DNA from: CAYMWF01 sp964394085 [NCBI: uncultured Gemmatimonadota bacterium]
Lineage (GTDB): Bacteria > GCA-2686955 > CAYMWF01
Assembly (NCBI GenBank): GCA_964394085.1
Contig: CAYMWF010000006.1
Span: 1-27,634 of the forward strand
DNA: 27,634 bases
Direction of reading: 5' to 3'
Below are positions 16,052-24,337 of the stretch, one piece after another. A model generated the notes under the pieces. It was not told where the DNA came from. It saw nothing but the letters and a program-made list of their open reading frames with translations, and did no database searches. Position numbers and translations under genes: made by a program. Position 1 is the stretch's first letter, and the number at the start of each line of letters is the position of its first letter.

Positions 16052-17680
16052 ATGAGGGCAGTCACCGCCGAGCAGATGCGATGGCTCGATCGACAGGCCA
16101 TCGACGTCGAAGGTATTCCCGGGCTCGATCTCATGGAACGGGCCGGTGCCGGTGTGGCCGAGACAATTCAGGCCCGATTTCCCCCGGATGTTTTCCCCAC
16201 GATTTTGATCGTCTGCGGAAAGGGTAACAACGGCGGTGACGGTTTCGTGGTCGCCAGACTCCTTTCAACCAGAGAATATCGGCCTGTCGTCGCACTCCTC
16301 GGAAAAACGGCGGACATCGAACCCTCCGGCGATGCAGGGGTGAACCTTGCGAGATGGATCGAAAGCGGAAAAGAGGTTCACGAAATAACCGGCGCCGGGG
16401 GAATAAAAAACCTCACCCGACTCGCACAAACCGCAAATATCGCCGTCGACGCGATGCTGGGAACAGGTCTCAAGGGCCCCGTTCGTGGAATGATCGCTGA
16501 CGCGGTCAGGCTTCTATCCGGATTAAGCTGCCCCGTTGTCGCGGTAGACACCCCGACCGGAATCGACAACGATTCAGGCGAAGTGCCCGGTGACGCAGTA
16601 AAGGCGAATGTCACCGTTACTATGGCGCTTCCGAAACTGGGACACCTTTTTTTCCCGGCTCGCGGATATACCGGTGATCTCGAGGTTGTCGATATAGGCA
16701 TACCGCCCGATATTGAGGCCCGCTCTGAATCCAGGATTTTCGCGACCTGCAGGCGGCGGGTGAAAGAGACTCTTCCTTCCAGGAATCCCGATTGCCATAA
16801 AGGGCATTGCGGCAGGGTGCTTGTTGCGGGTGGTTCTCCCGGGTACACCGGAGCGGTCGCTCTGGCGGCCGGTGCGGCGGTCCGCTCCGGAGCCGGGCTC
16901 GTCCATGCCGCGGTGCCGGCGGCCCTGAATGCGATTCTTGAAAACAAGTTGACCGAAGCCATGACTCTTCCTGTCGCGGGGTGCGGTGAAAACAACAGGT
17001 TCGGAGGGGAAGAAGGCCTGGCGCAGCTTCTCGAATTCGCATCGGGAATGGATGCCGTCGCCCTCGGCCCCGGTATGGGAACAGCCCCTGAAAGCGTAGT
17101 TTTCGTAAAAAGGTTTCTCGACCGCCTTGAAACTCCATGCGTCATTGACGCCGACGGGCTCAACTGCCTTGCGTCTGATCCCGGGCCTGTTCGCGGGAAA
17201 CCGGTTATCCTTACTCCCCATCCCGGTGAAATGGCGCGGATTTCAGGGAAAACGATAACCGAAATCACCGGTGATCCCGTTGATGCTGCCCTAAGCGTTT
17301 CTGCGGATTTCGGTGTCGTTGTGGTTCTCAAGGGGGCTCCGACCGTGACGGCGCTGCCGGACGGGCGGCTGTTCGTAAATACGACGGGTAACCCTGGAAT
17401 GGCTACGGGAGGAACCGGCGACGTGCTGACAGGTCTCATCGCCGGATTCGCAGCGAGCGGCATGCCTGTGGACGAAGCCGCGGTTGCAGCTGTTTACATA
17501 CACGGTCTCGCCGCGGATTTCGCTTTCGAGAATCTCGGTGTCCACCTGGCCGCCGGAGACATAACAGACCTCATTCCCGACGCGGTCGTTTCATTGTTCT
17601 TCGAACCCGCTATCGACGGACTTCCGGAACTGCTGATCGATCAGGACTGGCTGTTTTCTCCCCTGGTGCGTCGATTTTGA
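16052..17680 (+). CDS. nnr: Bifunctional NAD(P)H-hydrate epimerase / ADP-dependent NAD(P)H-hydrate dehydratase
   Basis: This two-domain enzyme of about 542 aa repairs damaged NADHX and NADPHX. The N-terminal epimerase (YjeF_N, residues 1-220) shows CGKGNNGGDGFVVAR (55-69) and DTPTGID (166-172). The C-terminal dehydratase (ribokinase-like, about 235-515) shows GHCGRVLVAGGSPGYTGA, ALGPGMG (337-343), DADGLN (366-371), TPHPGEM (388-394) and GNPGMATGGTGDVLTG (447-462). The epimerase makes the S form and the dehydratase restores NAD(P)H using ADP. The start ATG 16052 is preferred because GGAG lies 6 nt upstream and MRAVTAEQMR is the family's usual beginning; a TTG at 16025 would add nine residues. 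The stop overlaps the thiL start by 4 nt. Confidence 0.96.
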   Translation: MRAVTAEQMRWLDRQAIDVEGIPGLDLMERAGAGVAETIQARFPPDVFPTILIVCGKGNNGGDGFVVARLLSTREYRPVVALLGKTADIEPSGDAGVNLARWIESGKEVHEITGAGGIKNLTRLAQTANIAVDAMLGTGLKGPVRGMIADAVRLLSGLSCPVVAVDTPTGIDNDSGEVPGDAVKANVTVTMALPKLGHLFFPARGYTGDLEVVDIGIPPDIEARSESRIFATCRRRVKETLPSRNPDCHKGHCGRVLVAGGSPGYTGAVALAAGAAVRSGAGLVHAAVPAALNAILENKLTEAMTLPVAGCGENNRFGGEEGLAQLLEFASGMDAVALGPGMGTAPESVVFVKRFLDRLETPCVIDADGLNCLASDPGPVRGKPVILTPHPGEMARISGKTITEITGDPVDAALSVSADFGVVVVLKGAPTVTALPDGRLFVNTTGNPGMATGGTGDVLTGLIAGFAASGMPVDEAAVAAVYIHGLAADFAFENLGVHLAAGDITDLIPDAVVSLFFEPAIDGLPELLIDQDWLFSPLVRRF

Positions 17681-18714
17681 CACCTGAACATCCATCCGGG
17701 CATCCGCCTGAAGACCGGAAAGAACCGAAATCCGTCCTGGACGCCGGAGAATTCGGTGTTATCCGGCTTCTTCAGAGGTATGCACGCGGACCGGACGGCC
17801 TCCGAATCGGAGACGATGCCGCCGTATGGTCTCCCCCTGCCGGTGAAACCCTCGTTTTTTCATCCGACATTCTTACCGAGGGAATTCATTTCAAAGTTCC
17901 GCCGTTCAGCTGGCGGAATGTAGGACGGCGTATCGCGGCAGCAAACCTGAGCGACATGGCGGCCATGGGAGCGCTTCCATCCGGCCTGCTTCTCAGCTGC
18001 TCCCTGCCGTCCGGTTTCAGGCTCGACGCACTGGAAGCTCTATACGAATCCCTTGCCGATACTCTCGAAGCGGAAGGCGCTTTCCTCGCCGGCGGCGATA
18101 CCGTTGAAGCAACCATCGGCGGTTCCCTCTTTTCAGCGGCTATCTGGGGTTCCGCGCCCGGTGACGAGATTACAGGGCGCAGGGGCGCTTCACCTGGCGA
18201 TCTTCTCGCCGTCACCGGCACCCTCGGGGGCTCCCGCGCCGGCCAGGACCTGCTCGCGGAAAAAAAATCTCCGGATACTCCCCTGGTTCATCGGTTCCTC
18301 GAGCCTGAAGCCCGCATCCGCGAAGGGCGCATCCTTGGCGAGAAGCGACTCGCTACCGCAGCAATGGATCTGTCCGACGGTCTCTCGGCCGATGTCGGCA
18401 GGCTGGCGGAGCAGAGCCGTGTCGGAGTCGAGATATACGCGGACAGGGTTCCCCTCTTTCCCGGTGTCGCTGACCATGCCGCAGCAAGAAATATCGATCC
18501 CGTAACATTCGCGTTGGGCAGCGGTGAAGAATTCGAGCTGCTTTTCACCATCCGTCCCGAAGATGAAGCCAGGCTCGAGGCCCTGCTGCCGGGAACGCGG
18601 ATCATCGGATGCGTGGTTCCTCCCGGCGAGGGGCTAACCATCCTCGTCCCCGGTTCAGGAGGGAGCGAACGGGTTCCCCTGCCGATCGAGGGCTGGGAGC
18701 ATTTTCGCAGCTGA
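17677..18714 (+). CDS. thiL: Thiamine-monophosphate kinase
   Basis: The 345-aa product phosphorylates thiamine monophosphate to thiamine diphosphate with ATP, the last step of cofactor synthesis. Family motifs: FGVIRLL near the N-terminus, RIGDDAAV (43-50), SSDILTEGIHF (62-72), NLSDMAAMGA (90-99), LAGGDTVE (137-144) and MDLSDGLSADVGRLA. The length fits the family, with about 20 extra polar residues at the N-terminus. It starts with TTG inside the nnr stop (TTGA overlap), so translation is probably coupled to nnr. nusB or rib genes, frequent thiL neighbours elsewhere, are not present. Confidence 0.96.
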   Translation: MTPEHPSGHPPEDRKEPKSVLDAGEFGVIRLLQRYARGPDGLRIGDDAAVWSPPAGETLVFSSDILTEGIHFKVPPFSWRNVGRRIAAANLSDMAAMGALPSGLLLSCSLPSGFRLDALEALYESLADTLEAEGAFLAGGDTVEATIGGSLFSAAIWGSAPGDEITGRRGASPGDLLAVTGTLGGSRAGQDLLAEKKSPDTPLVHRFLEPEARIREGRILGEKRLATAAMDLSDGLSADVGRLAEQSRVGVEIYADRVPLFPGVADHAAARNIDPVTFALGSGEEFELLFTIRPEDEARLEALLPGTRIIGCVVPPGEGLTILVPGSGGSERVPLPIEGWEHFRS

Positions 18715-18927
18715 TTCTGTTTAAAGTTTCTTCCAACCTGCGCCTTCTTGACCCCGGCGAAAAAAAACACTGGATTAGCGCCCCGTAAATGCTAATGTTA
18801 TCCGACATCTTTATGGAGATTTTCGGCTGGACAGTGGGTTTATACCCGTGGTCGTCGAAACCGGCGATCGCGATGGGAGCACTGAAGAAAACCCGGATTG
18901 ATAAACCTGAAAAACAGGATGTGAACC

Positions 18928-20622
18928 ATGCAGATGCGTTTAGTAACGGTTTTTCTTTTGCTGATTTCGGTGTCGGCGGTTTCGGGCGATATAATCAGGG
19001 TGCCTGAAGAGCAGGTAACGATCCAGGCCGGCATCGACGCCGCCTCGGAGGGTGATACCGTGCTCGTTTCGGACGGTACGTTCACCGGCACGGGCAACAG
19101 GGATATCGACTTCGGCGGCAAGGGCCTTCTGCTGCAATCCGAGTACGGCTCGGATTATGTAACCATAGATGCGGAAGGGGTCGCCCGTTGTTTCTATTTT
19201 CACAGTGATGAAACCGGCGCCTCGATCGTCGAGGGTTTCACCATCACGAACGGATATTCGGGCAACAGCGGAGGAGGTATCTTCTGTTACCGCGCTTCTC
19301 CGGTGATCAGGGATTGTGTGATAACCGGCAACTTGACCGAAAATTGCGGCGGCGGCATCTATCTCAGCAATTCCACTCCATCTATCTCCAGATGCCTGAT
19401 AGAGGATAATGACGCGAGTTTGAACGGCGGCGGCATATATTTCAGCGACGGTTCTCCCGCCCTGGTCAGTGATTCGGAAATCACGGGCAATGCCGCCTGG
19501 GCGGGCGGCGGCATCACCTGTAACTATACGAGCCCGACACTGGTGAATTGTATCGTTGCCATGAATCTCGGGACATATGTTGCGGGAGGCGTCCAGTGCC
19601 ACGAGTCCAACGCAATCCTGAACCACTGCACAATCTATTCGAACGATGCTTCCACCGAAGGCGGCGGGTTGAGGTGCGATGCGTCCAATCCGATTCTGAC
19701 CAACTGTATTCTGTGGGGAAACACTCCGGAGGAAATCTGGACATACTCGAGCGACCCGGTTATCACCTATTCGGATATCCAGGGAGGATGGCCGGGAACG
19801 GGAAACATCGACCAGAATCCGAAATTCGTCGGAGGCGGAGATCTTCATCTCACTGAAAGCTCCCCATGCATAGACGCTGGAACGAACGCGGGTATTTCGA
19901 GCGATATCGACGGTGATGTTCGGCCCCAGGGCGCCGGTTACGATATGGGTGCGGACGAGAACCTGCCCGAAAACACCATTCTGAATGCCGTGGCCAGCGA
20001 CGGCCTGGTCGAAGAAGAAGGAATCGACGGCGACGATTATGTTCTCATCGCTTTTTTCCAGCCTACTTCCAAGCCTGAAATCACGGCCGGCAACATCGAT
20101 CAGATACTCCCCCTCAGCAGCGGTCACACCTGGAGGGACTGGAGCGGAGAGCTTGGTGCGGCCGACTGGAACATACTGGGCGACCAGATTTATATTCTGC
20201 TCAGCGTGCACCCGATGGGGTCGCCGACGGTGGCTCCCGGCGACACCATTACACCTTACCTGCCCCTGGTCCGAACGAAAAAAGCCGTGATCACGGGTTC
20301 TTTCGATCCGGAGGTTTCCGTGGCGGGGGGAGGATCTCCCGAGCTGCGAACCGGGTTGCGTTCCTGTTTCCCCAATCCGTTCAATCCCTCGACGACGATA
20401 GAGTTCATGATCCGCTCGCGCGGGCCGGTGAGCCTATCGATCTTCGACATTACCGGCAGACTGGTTGTTACCCTGGCGAACGGTATTTTCGATGAGGGCC
20501 GTCACAGCGTTCGCTGGAACGGAAACAACGAAAACGGCGCTCCGGTCGGTTCGGGGGTTTATGTCTGTAAAATGACTGCGAACGGTGAATCGGATACTGT
20601 AAACCTCGTCCTCGTCAAATAG
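18928..20622 (+). CDS. Secreted beta-helix protein with FlgD-like C-terminal sorting domain
   Basis: The 564-aa product has a signal peptide (1-20, MQMRLVTVFLLLISVSAVSG), a beta-helix entry motif (TIQAGIDAASEGDTVLVSDG), six regular beta-helix rungs, a closing SPCIDAG...DMGADEN segment (to about 345), a separate domain at 350-460, and a FlgD-like tail (474-564) with CFPNPFNPSTTIEF, SIFDITGRLV, GRHSVRWNG, GVYVCKM. The rungs carry GGGI/GGGL at residues spaced exactly 26 apart. Such tails direct export and surface attachment in type IX-like systems, so this is probably a surface adhesin or carbohydrate-binding protein; no lyase residues are evident. It follows thiL by 213 nt. The start ATG 18928 is the first of two close ATGs, with ACAGGATG upstream. 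The neighbours' roles do not explain it. Confidence 0.9.
   Translation: MQMRLVTVFLLLISVSAVSGDIIRVPEEQVTIQAGIDAASEGDTVLVSDGTFTGTGNRDIDFGGKGLLLQSEYGSDYVTIDAEGVARCFYFHSDETGASIVEGFTITNGYSGNSGGGIFCYRASPVIRDCVITGNLTENCGGGIYLSNSTPSISRCLIEDNDASLNGGGIYFSDGSPALVSDSEITGNAAWAGGGITCNYTSPTLVNCIVAMNLGTYVAGGVQCHESNAILNHCTIYSNDASTEGGGLRCDASNPILTNCILWGNTPEEIWTYSSDPVITYSDIQGGWPGTGNIDQNPKFVGGGDLHLTESSPCIDAGTNAGISSDIDGDVRPQGAGYDMGADENLPENTILNAVASDGLVEEEGIDGDDYVLIAFFQPTSKPEITAGNIDQILPLSSGHTWRDWSGELGAADWNILGDQIYILLSVHPMGSPTVAPGDTITPYLPLVRTKKAVITGSFDPEVSVAGGGSPELRTGLRSCFPNPFNPSTTIEFMIRSRGPVSLSIFDITGRLVVTLANGIFDEGRHSVRWNGNNENGAPVGSGVYVCKMTANGESDTVNLVLVK
19264..19731 (+). repeat. Six 78-bp beta-helix repeat units
   Basis: The Ile/Val/Leu of each GGGI-type turn falls at residues 118, 144, 170, 196, 222 and 248 of the beta-helix protein, an exact 26-residue (78-bp) period. 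The DNA copies have diverged, so this is an old protein repeat rather than a recent duplication. Confidence 0.7.
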
Positions 20623-20646
20623 TTCTTCCGATCAGGGGGGGAAGTT

Positions 20647-21969
20647 TTGCCGGTATACCGGAAGACAATGACGGTAGGCGCTAATATTGAGCGTTTCTAC
20701 AGCGTGCTCACGGACTTCGAGAAGTATTCCCATTTCCTGCCCGATTTCGTCTGGACCGAGATTATCGATATTGACGAAACGACCTGGGTCGTTGAGCATA
20801 AAGTCCAATCTTTCGGAGATCTTGCTTTCACTCTGAAATACACCGGCGACAAGCCTTATAGACTGACCTGGACCCTGGTCGGCGGAATTTTCGAAGAGAA
20901 CCGGGGGGAGTGGCACCTGGTTAAGAAGGGCCCATACCTTACCGAAGTTTCCTACCGGCTGGAATACAGTATATCCGGATTGCTTCCCGGAATTTTGCAG
21001 GCGCCGATTGTCGAGGCGGGCCTGCCGTCCCTCCTGAGGGCGTTCCGGCAGCGCGCTGAAGAGCACCCCGGCTTCCCCGGCATCAGCTCCGAGCGCGAGA
21101 CGGGGCGGATCAGGAGCTTCGACGGAGCGGAAATCTGGTACGAATATTACGGGGGCGGCGACGGCATCCCTTTTGTTTTCTGCAACGGGCTCATGCAGGA
21201 TACGTCCGCCTGGGTTCGCCTGGTCAAGTATTTCCAGGGTGGAAGGCCGCTGCTCCTGTGGGATTACCGGTGGTGCGGCGGTTCCGACAGGGTCAGCGAT
21301 ATGAGCACCCTCGACATGGAGCACTTCACCCGCGACCTGTTCACTCTGATGGAATTCAAGGATATCGAACGAGCGGTATTCCTTGGTCATTCCATGGGAG
21401 TGCTGACCATTCTGGAATTCTACCGGCGATATCCTCAGCTGGTGTCCGGGCTCGTACCGGTGTGCGGCAGTTTCGAAGATCCCTTCGCCACCATCATGGG
21501 CAGAAAAGAGACAGCCGCCTTCGCCCACCTGGTCCTGGTGTTGATGGGCAAATATCCGGATATCGTGAATACGGCCTGGCGGCTGTGGATGAGCACTCCG
21601 GTTGGAAAAGAGCTGCTCCTCTGGCTCGGAACTAACAGGTTCATGGTAAAATCCGACGACCTGGAGGGCTTTCTCGCTAATTTCAGCCGTATGGACGCCG
21701 CGGCTTTCAGCCGCACCGGAATGAATTTAAAAGGGATCAGCGGCAGGAACATGCTCGATGAAATAAGCGTTCCGGTGCTCATCATTGCAGGTGAAAATGA
21801 TTTCTGGACTCCATTCTTCATTTCCGAAGAGATGAACGATCTGATTCCCGGCTCGGAACTGTGCCTGGTTCCTCGGGGAAGCCACACATCTCTGCTCGAT
21901 ATCCCCGAACTCCTGGGTCTCCGGATAGAAAAATTTCTCGTAGAAAGGTTCGCCGAAACTGTTGAGTGA
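20647..21969 (+). CDS. Fusion of an SRPBCC (Coq10/START-like) domain and an alpha/beta hydrolase
   Basis: Residues about 3-140 form a lipid-binding SRPBCC domain (FYSVLTDFEKYSHFLPDF, KYTGDKPYRLTWTLVGG, VSYRLEYSISG). Residues about 155-438 form an alpha/beta hydrolase with oxyanion region FVFCNGLMQDTSAW, nucleophile elbow LGHSMG (Ser249), acid AGENDFWTP (Asp385) and base GSHTSLLD (His413). The catalytic triad looks complete. The helical insert around 280-365 is the cap. The protein has no signal peptide, so it is cytoplasmic or peripheral. SRPBCC domains of this type bind polyketide, quinone or lipid ligands, so the fusion may bind a hydrophobic substrate and cut an ester. The start is TTG 20647 after GGGGGGA; an ATG at 20668 would trim seven residues. 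It lies 24 nt after the beta-helix gene. Confidence 0.87.
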   Translation: MPVYRKTMTVGANIERFYSVLTDFEKYSHFLPDFVWTEIIDIDETTWVVEHKVQSFGDLAFTLKYTGDKPYRLTWTLVGGIFEENRGEWHLVKKGPYLTEVSYRLEYSISGLLPGILQAPIVEAGLPSLLRAFRQRAEEHPGFPGISSERETGRIRSFDGAEIWYEYYGGGDGIPFVFCNGLMQDTSAWVRLVKYFQGGRPLLLWDYRWCGGSDRVSDMSTLDMEHFTRDLFTLMEFKDIERAVFLGHSMGVLTILEFYRRYPQLVSGLVPVCGSFEDPFATIMGRKETAAFAHLVLVLMGKYPDIVNTAWRLWMSTPVGKELLLWLGTNRFMVKSDDLEGFLANFSRMDAAAFSRTGMNLKGISGRNMLDEISVPVLIIAGENDFWTPFFISEEMNDLIPGSELCLVPRGSHTSLLDIPELLGLRIEKFLVERFAETVE

Positions 21970-22020
21970 AATTCGCGTTAATATCTGTAATTCCCTAATA
22001 AAATGTCGATTGAAAATAGA

Positions 22021-22048
22021 GGGGAGTTTCCGTATACGGGGAATCCCC
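22021..22048. promoter_or_regulatory. 28-bp imperfect palindrome upstream of the TPR gene
   Basis: The sequence is symmetric about CCGTATACGG (a perfect 10-bp core at 22030-22039), with outer arms GGGGA and TCCCC and a few mismatches between. It ends 40 nt before the ATG at 22089. It could be an operator for a dimeric regulator, or an RNA hairpin in the leader. No clear promoter pair was found nearby. Confidence 0.4.
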
Positions 22049-22088
22049 GGGATTTGTTCGTTTCTGCAGCCGCCGGAAAGGGTCAGGT

Positions 22089-23435
22089 ATGCCCGGGAAA
22101 TCGAAAAATGAGAAGATCCGGATAGCAGCGGCGGATCTGATCAAATCCCGTGACGCCGCCGGTCTCAATAAGATGCTGCAGGAGAATGCGGATGTCCTTC
22201 CTCCCGGTGAGGGGCTGGATCTGGCGAATAAAGCGGTGAAGATTGCGCGGGAGCTCGGCAATACGAATGAAGAAGCGACGGGAATGGGCATAGCAGCCGA
22301 CTGTGCTTATAACATGGGAGATCTTGAGTCGGCTCTCGAGAACTATAAAAGTGCTGTCACACTCAAAAAGGAGACCGGGGAAGATCTCATTTATGCGTCG
22401 ATTGTCAGCAGCCTGGGTAATCTCTACAACTATTTAGGCAGATACAACGATGCATACGAACAGCATATCGAGGCGCTCAAGATACGGAGCGATCTCGAAG
22501 ATTCCGACGGAATAGCCAGCTCCAACAACAATCTCGGCACCGTTTACATGAAACTGAGAATGCCGGGCAAGGCCGGTGAGAAGTTCGAAGCCGCCCTGGA
22601 GGCATGGGAGAAGATCGAGAACCGGAAGGGCATTCTGAAGGCGCTCAACAATCTCGGAGCTGTCTGCTATGAGTCGGAGGAATATGAAAAATCCCTGAAA
22701 TTCTGCCGAAGATCCCTCTCTCTGCTGGAGGGAAGCGGTGAGAAGCAGCCCATCGGCATCCTCCTCAACAATATCGCCATGTGTTACTTGAAGATGAAAA
22801 ATATGGCGAATGCCGAAGAATACCTCAAGCGGGCTCTGAATATACAACGTGAACTTGGCGGCAGATACTCGGTAGCGCACAGTCTGATCAACCTGGGTGA
22901 AGTATACATCCACCAGTTCCGTGTCGATGAAGCGATAGACCTTCTCATGGAAAGTCTCGAAATAGCCAAGGATATCGATGTCGCCGAGTTGGTTGCCAAG
23001 GCGTACCTGAAACTTTCAGATGCATATTCGAAGCGGCGGGACTACAAGAACGCTTATGAATTCTTTGTTTTGCACTCCGAGGTAAAGGACGGCATCCAGT
23101 CAGAGGATATGAGAAAGCGGCTCCTGGAGATACAGGTCCTTCATGAAACCGAGAAAAAAGAGAAAGAGGCTGAAATCTACCGTCTCAAGAATATAGAGCT
23201 TGCAGAATCGAATAAGCAGCTCAGCGAGGCTCTGACAGAAGTGAAGAAGCTCAGCGGCCTGATCCCCATCTGCGCCCACTGCAAGCGGATCAGGGACGAC
23301 GAGGGTTACTGGCACCAGGTAGAACAGTACATCAGGGACAGATCGGACGCCGAATTCTCACATACCCTCTGCCGTGGCTGCATGAAAGAACTCTACCCCG
23401 ACCATTACAAAAAAATGGGCGACAAGAAGCAGTAA
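22089..23435 (+). CDS. TPR and coiled-coil protein with C-terminal four-cysteine (CxxC...CxxC) motif
   Basis: The 448-aa protein has no signal peptide. The NLG-type turns at 108-110, 148-150, 188-190, 228-230, 268-270 and 308-310 are exactly 40 residues apart, marking at least six TPR units of the 40-residue LGN/Rapsyn kind (about 60-330). A charged coiled coil follows (335-388), then a compact tail: LSGLIPICAHCKRIRDDEGYW (Cys395, Cys398) and FSHTLCRGCMKELYPD (Cys428, Cys431). I know this tail from the C-terminus of many PAS, GAF and receiver signalling proteins, where its function is not established; it likely binds zinc. The combination suggests a signalling scaffold. The ribosome site is GGAAAGGGTCAGGT. 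The stop at 23433-23435 abuts the stop of the convergent gene with no gap. Confidence 0.9.
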   Translation: MPGKSKNEKIRIAAADLIKSRDAAGLNKMLQENADVLPPGEGLDLANKAVKIARELGNTNEEATGMGIAADCAYNMGDLESALENYKSAVTLKKETGEDLIYASIVSSLGNLYNYLGRYNDAYEQHIEALKIRSDLEDSDGIASSNNNLGTVYMKLRMPGKAGEKFEAALEAWEKIENRKGILKALNNLGAVCYESEEYEKSLKFCRRSLSLLEGSGEKQPIGILLNNIAMCYLKMKNMANAEEYLKRALNIQRELGGRYSVAHSLINLGEVYIHQFRVDEAIDLLMESLEIAKDIDVAELVAKAYLKLSDAYSKRRDYKNAYEFFVLHSEVKDGIQSEDMRKRLLEIQVLHETEKKEKEAEIYRLKNIELAESNKQLSEALTEVKKLSGLIPICAHCKRIRDDEGYWHQVEQYIRDRSDAEFSHTLCRGCMKELYPDHYKKMGDKKQ

Positions 23436-24260
23436 TCAATCTTTTATCACGATCTTGCCCATCCCGACCTCGAGATCCACTCCGGCGCCCCCCTCGCCGA
23501 CCGTCCATTCCCTGGTTCCGCCGATCGCCAGGTCGGTTTCCTTATCGCCGTCGCCCTCTTTATGAAAAACTCCGATGCCGACATCCGCCGAATAATTTCC
23601 CGGAACCGCCCCATCCGTGGTAAGGACGATTTTCCCGACCCCCATCTCCATGTCCACTTCACCGTGCTTTTTTCCCAGAGTGAGCTCCGCGACTCCGACA
23701 CCGACTTCCACGTCAGTATCGTTTTCGCAACCTTCGACCATCGCGTGCCCGACGCCGAGTTCCACCTCGATCTCCCCTCCAGCGCCTTTGCAGATGACCT
23801 TCCCGAGGCCGAGCTCGATTTCGCAGCCGGCGTCGGCCGGAATCAGGATGGTGATATCGATCACGGCGTCGATGTTCTCGATGTCTTCCACGTCGTCGTC
23901 TTCCTCATAGTTTTCGCAGGTGATCTCCAGGTTCTTTCTTGATGTTTTTTTCACCGTTACACGACTTTTTTCGATAATTTCCCCTTCTTCCTCAGGGGTC
24001 ACATCGTTGCTCAGCCAGGTTTCCATGTGAATGGATGCTTCTTTCTTTTTATGGGTGTCGAGGGTGACGGTGCCCGCACCCAACCCGATGGAAATTTCGC
24101 TTCCGGCAGGAAGGAAGACCGTTTCGTCGCGATCGACAACCTTTTTGACCCTGGTAAACCCGATTTCCTCGCTGAAGTTGAAATCTGGAGAACAGAAGGC
24201 AGCACCCGCCAGGATCGCTGGCAGAAGAGCGATAATTCCTGTTTTCAAAATAATTTTCAT
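23436..24260 (-). CDS. Secreted DUF4097-like beta-repeat protein
   Basis: The 274-aa product has a signal peptide (MKIILKTGIIALLPAILAGAAFC), then short beta repeats of the GxG type found in DUF4097-like (putative adhesin) proteins. Seven repeats can be read: IGLGAGTVTL, ELGLGKVICK, ELGVGHAMVE, VGVGVAELTL, MGVGKIVLTT, VGIGVFHKEG and VGMGKIVIKD. A strongly acidic loop (EEDDDVEDIEN, about 119-129) sits before them. The start is supported by an AAAGGAG ribosome site. The function of the family is unclear; it is expected in the periplasm or at the surface, forming a beta-roll-like stack. The gene is divergent from the M14 carboxypeptidase and convergent, with zero gap, to the TPR gene. Confidence 0.8.
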   Translation of the reverse strand: MKIILKTGIIALLPAILAGAAFCSPDFNFSEEIGFTRVKKVVDRDETVFLPAGSEISIGLGAGTVTLDTHKKKEASIHMETWLSNDVTPEEEGEIIEKSRVTVKKTSRKNLEITCENYEEDDDVEDIENIDAVIDITILIPADAGCEIELGLGKVICKGAGGEIEVELGVGHAMVEGCENDTDVEVGVGVAELTLGKKHGEVDMEMGVGKIVLTTDGAVPGNYSADVGIGVFHKEGDGDKETDLAIGGTREWTVGEGGAGVDLEVGMGKIVIKD

Positions 24261-24308
24261 GCCGGACTCCTTTCAGGTTTTCCGAAGTTCCCGGAACCCT
24301 CCGGTCGA

Positions 24309-24337
24309 TTGCAGACGGTGCACTTATCGGTTATAGT
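24309..24337 (+). promoter_or_regulatory. Candidate promoter of the M14 gene
   Basis: TTGCAG (24309-24314), 17-nt spacer, TATAGT (24332-24337; 5 of 6 matches to TATAAT). Transcription would start near 24344 and give a leader of about 60 nt before ATG 24406. The -35 is weak (3 of 6). It overlaps the oppositely directed promoter below. Confidence 0.4.

Noticed and set aside
16378-17463. 361-codon minus-strand frame inside nnr
   Set aside because: Pro/Ser/Arg-rich composition typical of antisense of a GC-rich gene; nnr on the plus strand has all its motifs.
18748-18776. TTGACC-N17-TGGATT as a promoter for the beta-helix gene at 18928
   Set aside because: The -35 is good but the -10 matches only 3 of 6; too weak to list as a feature.
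18940-20211. Long minus-strand open frame (423 codons) opposite the beta-helix gene
   Set aside because: It mirrors the repeated beta-helix coding sequence, which keeps stops out of the antisense frame; no motif or start signal supports it.
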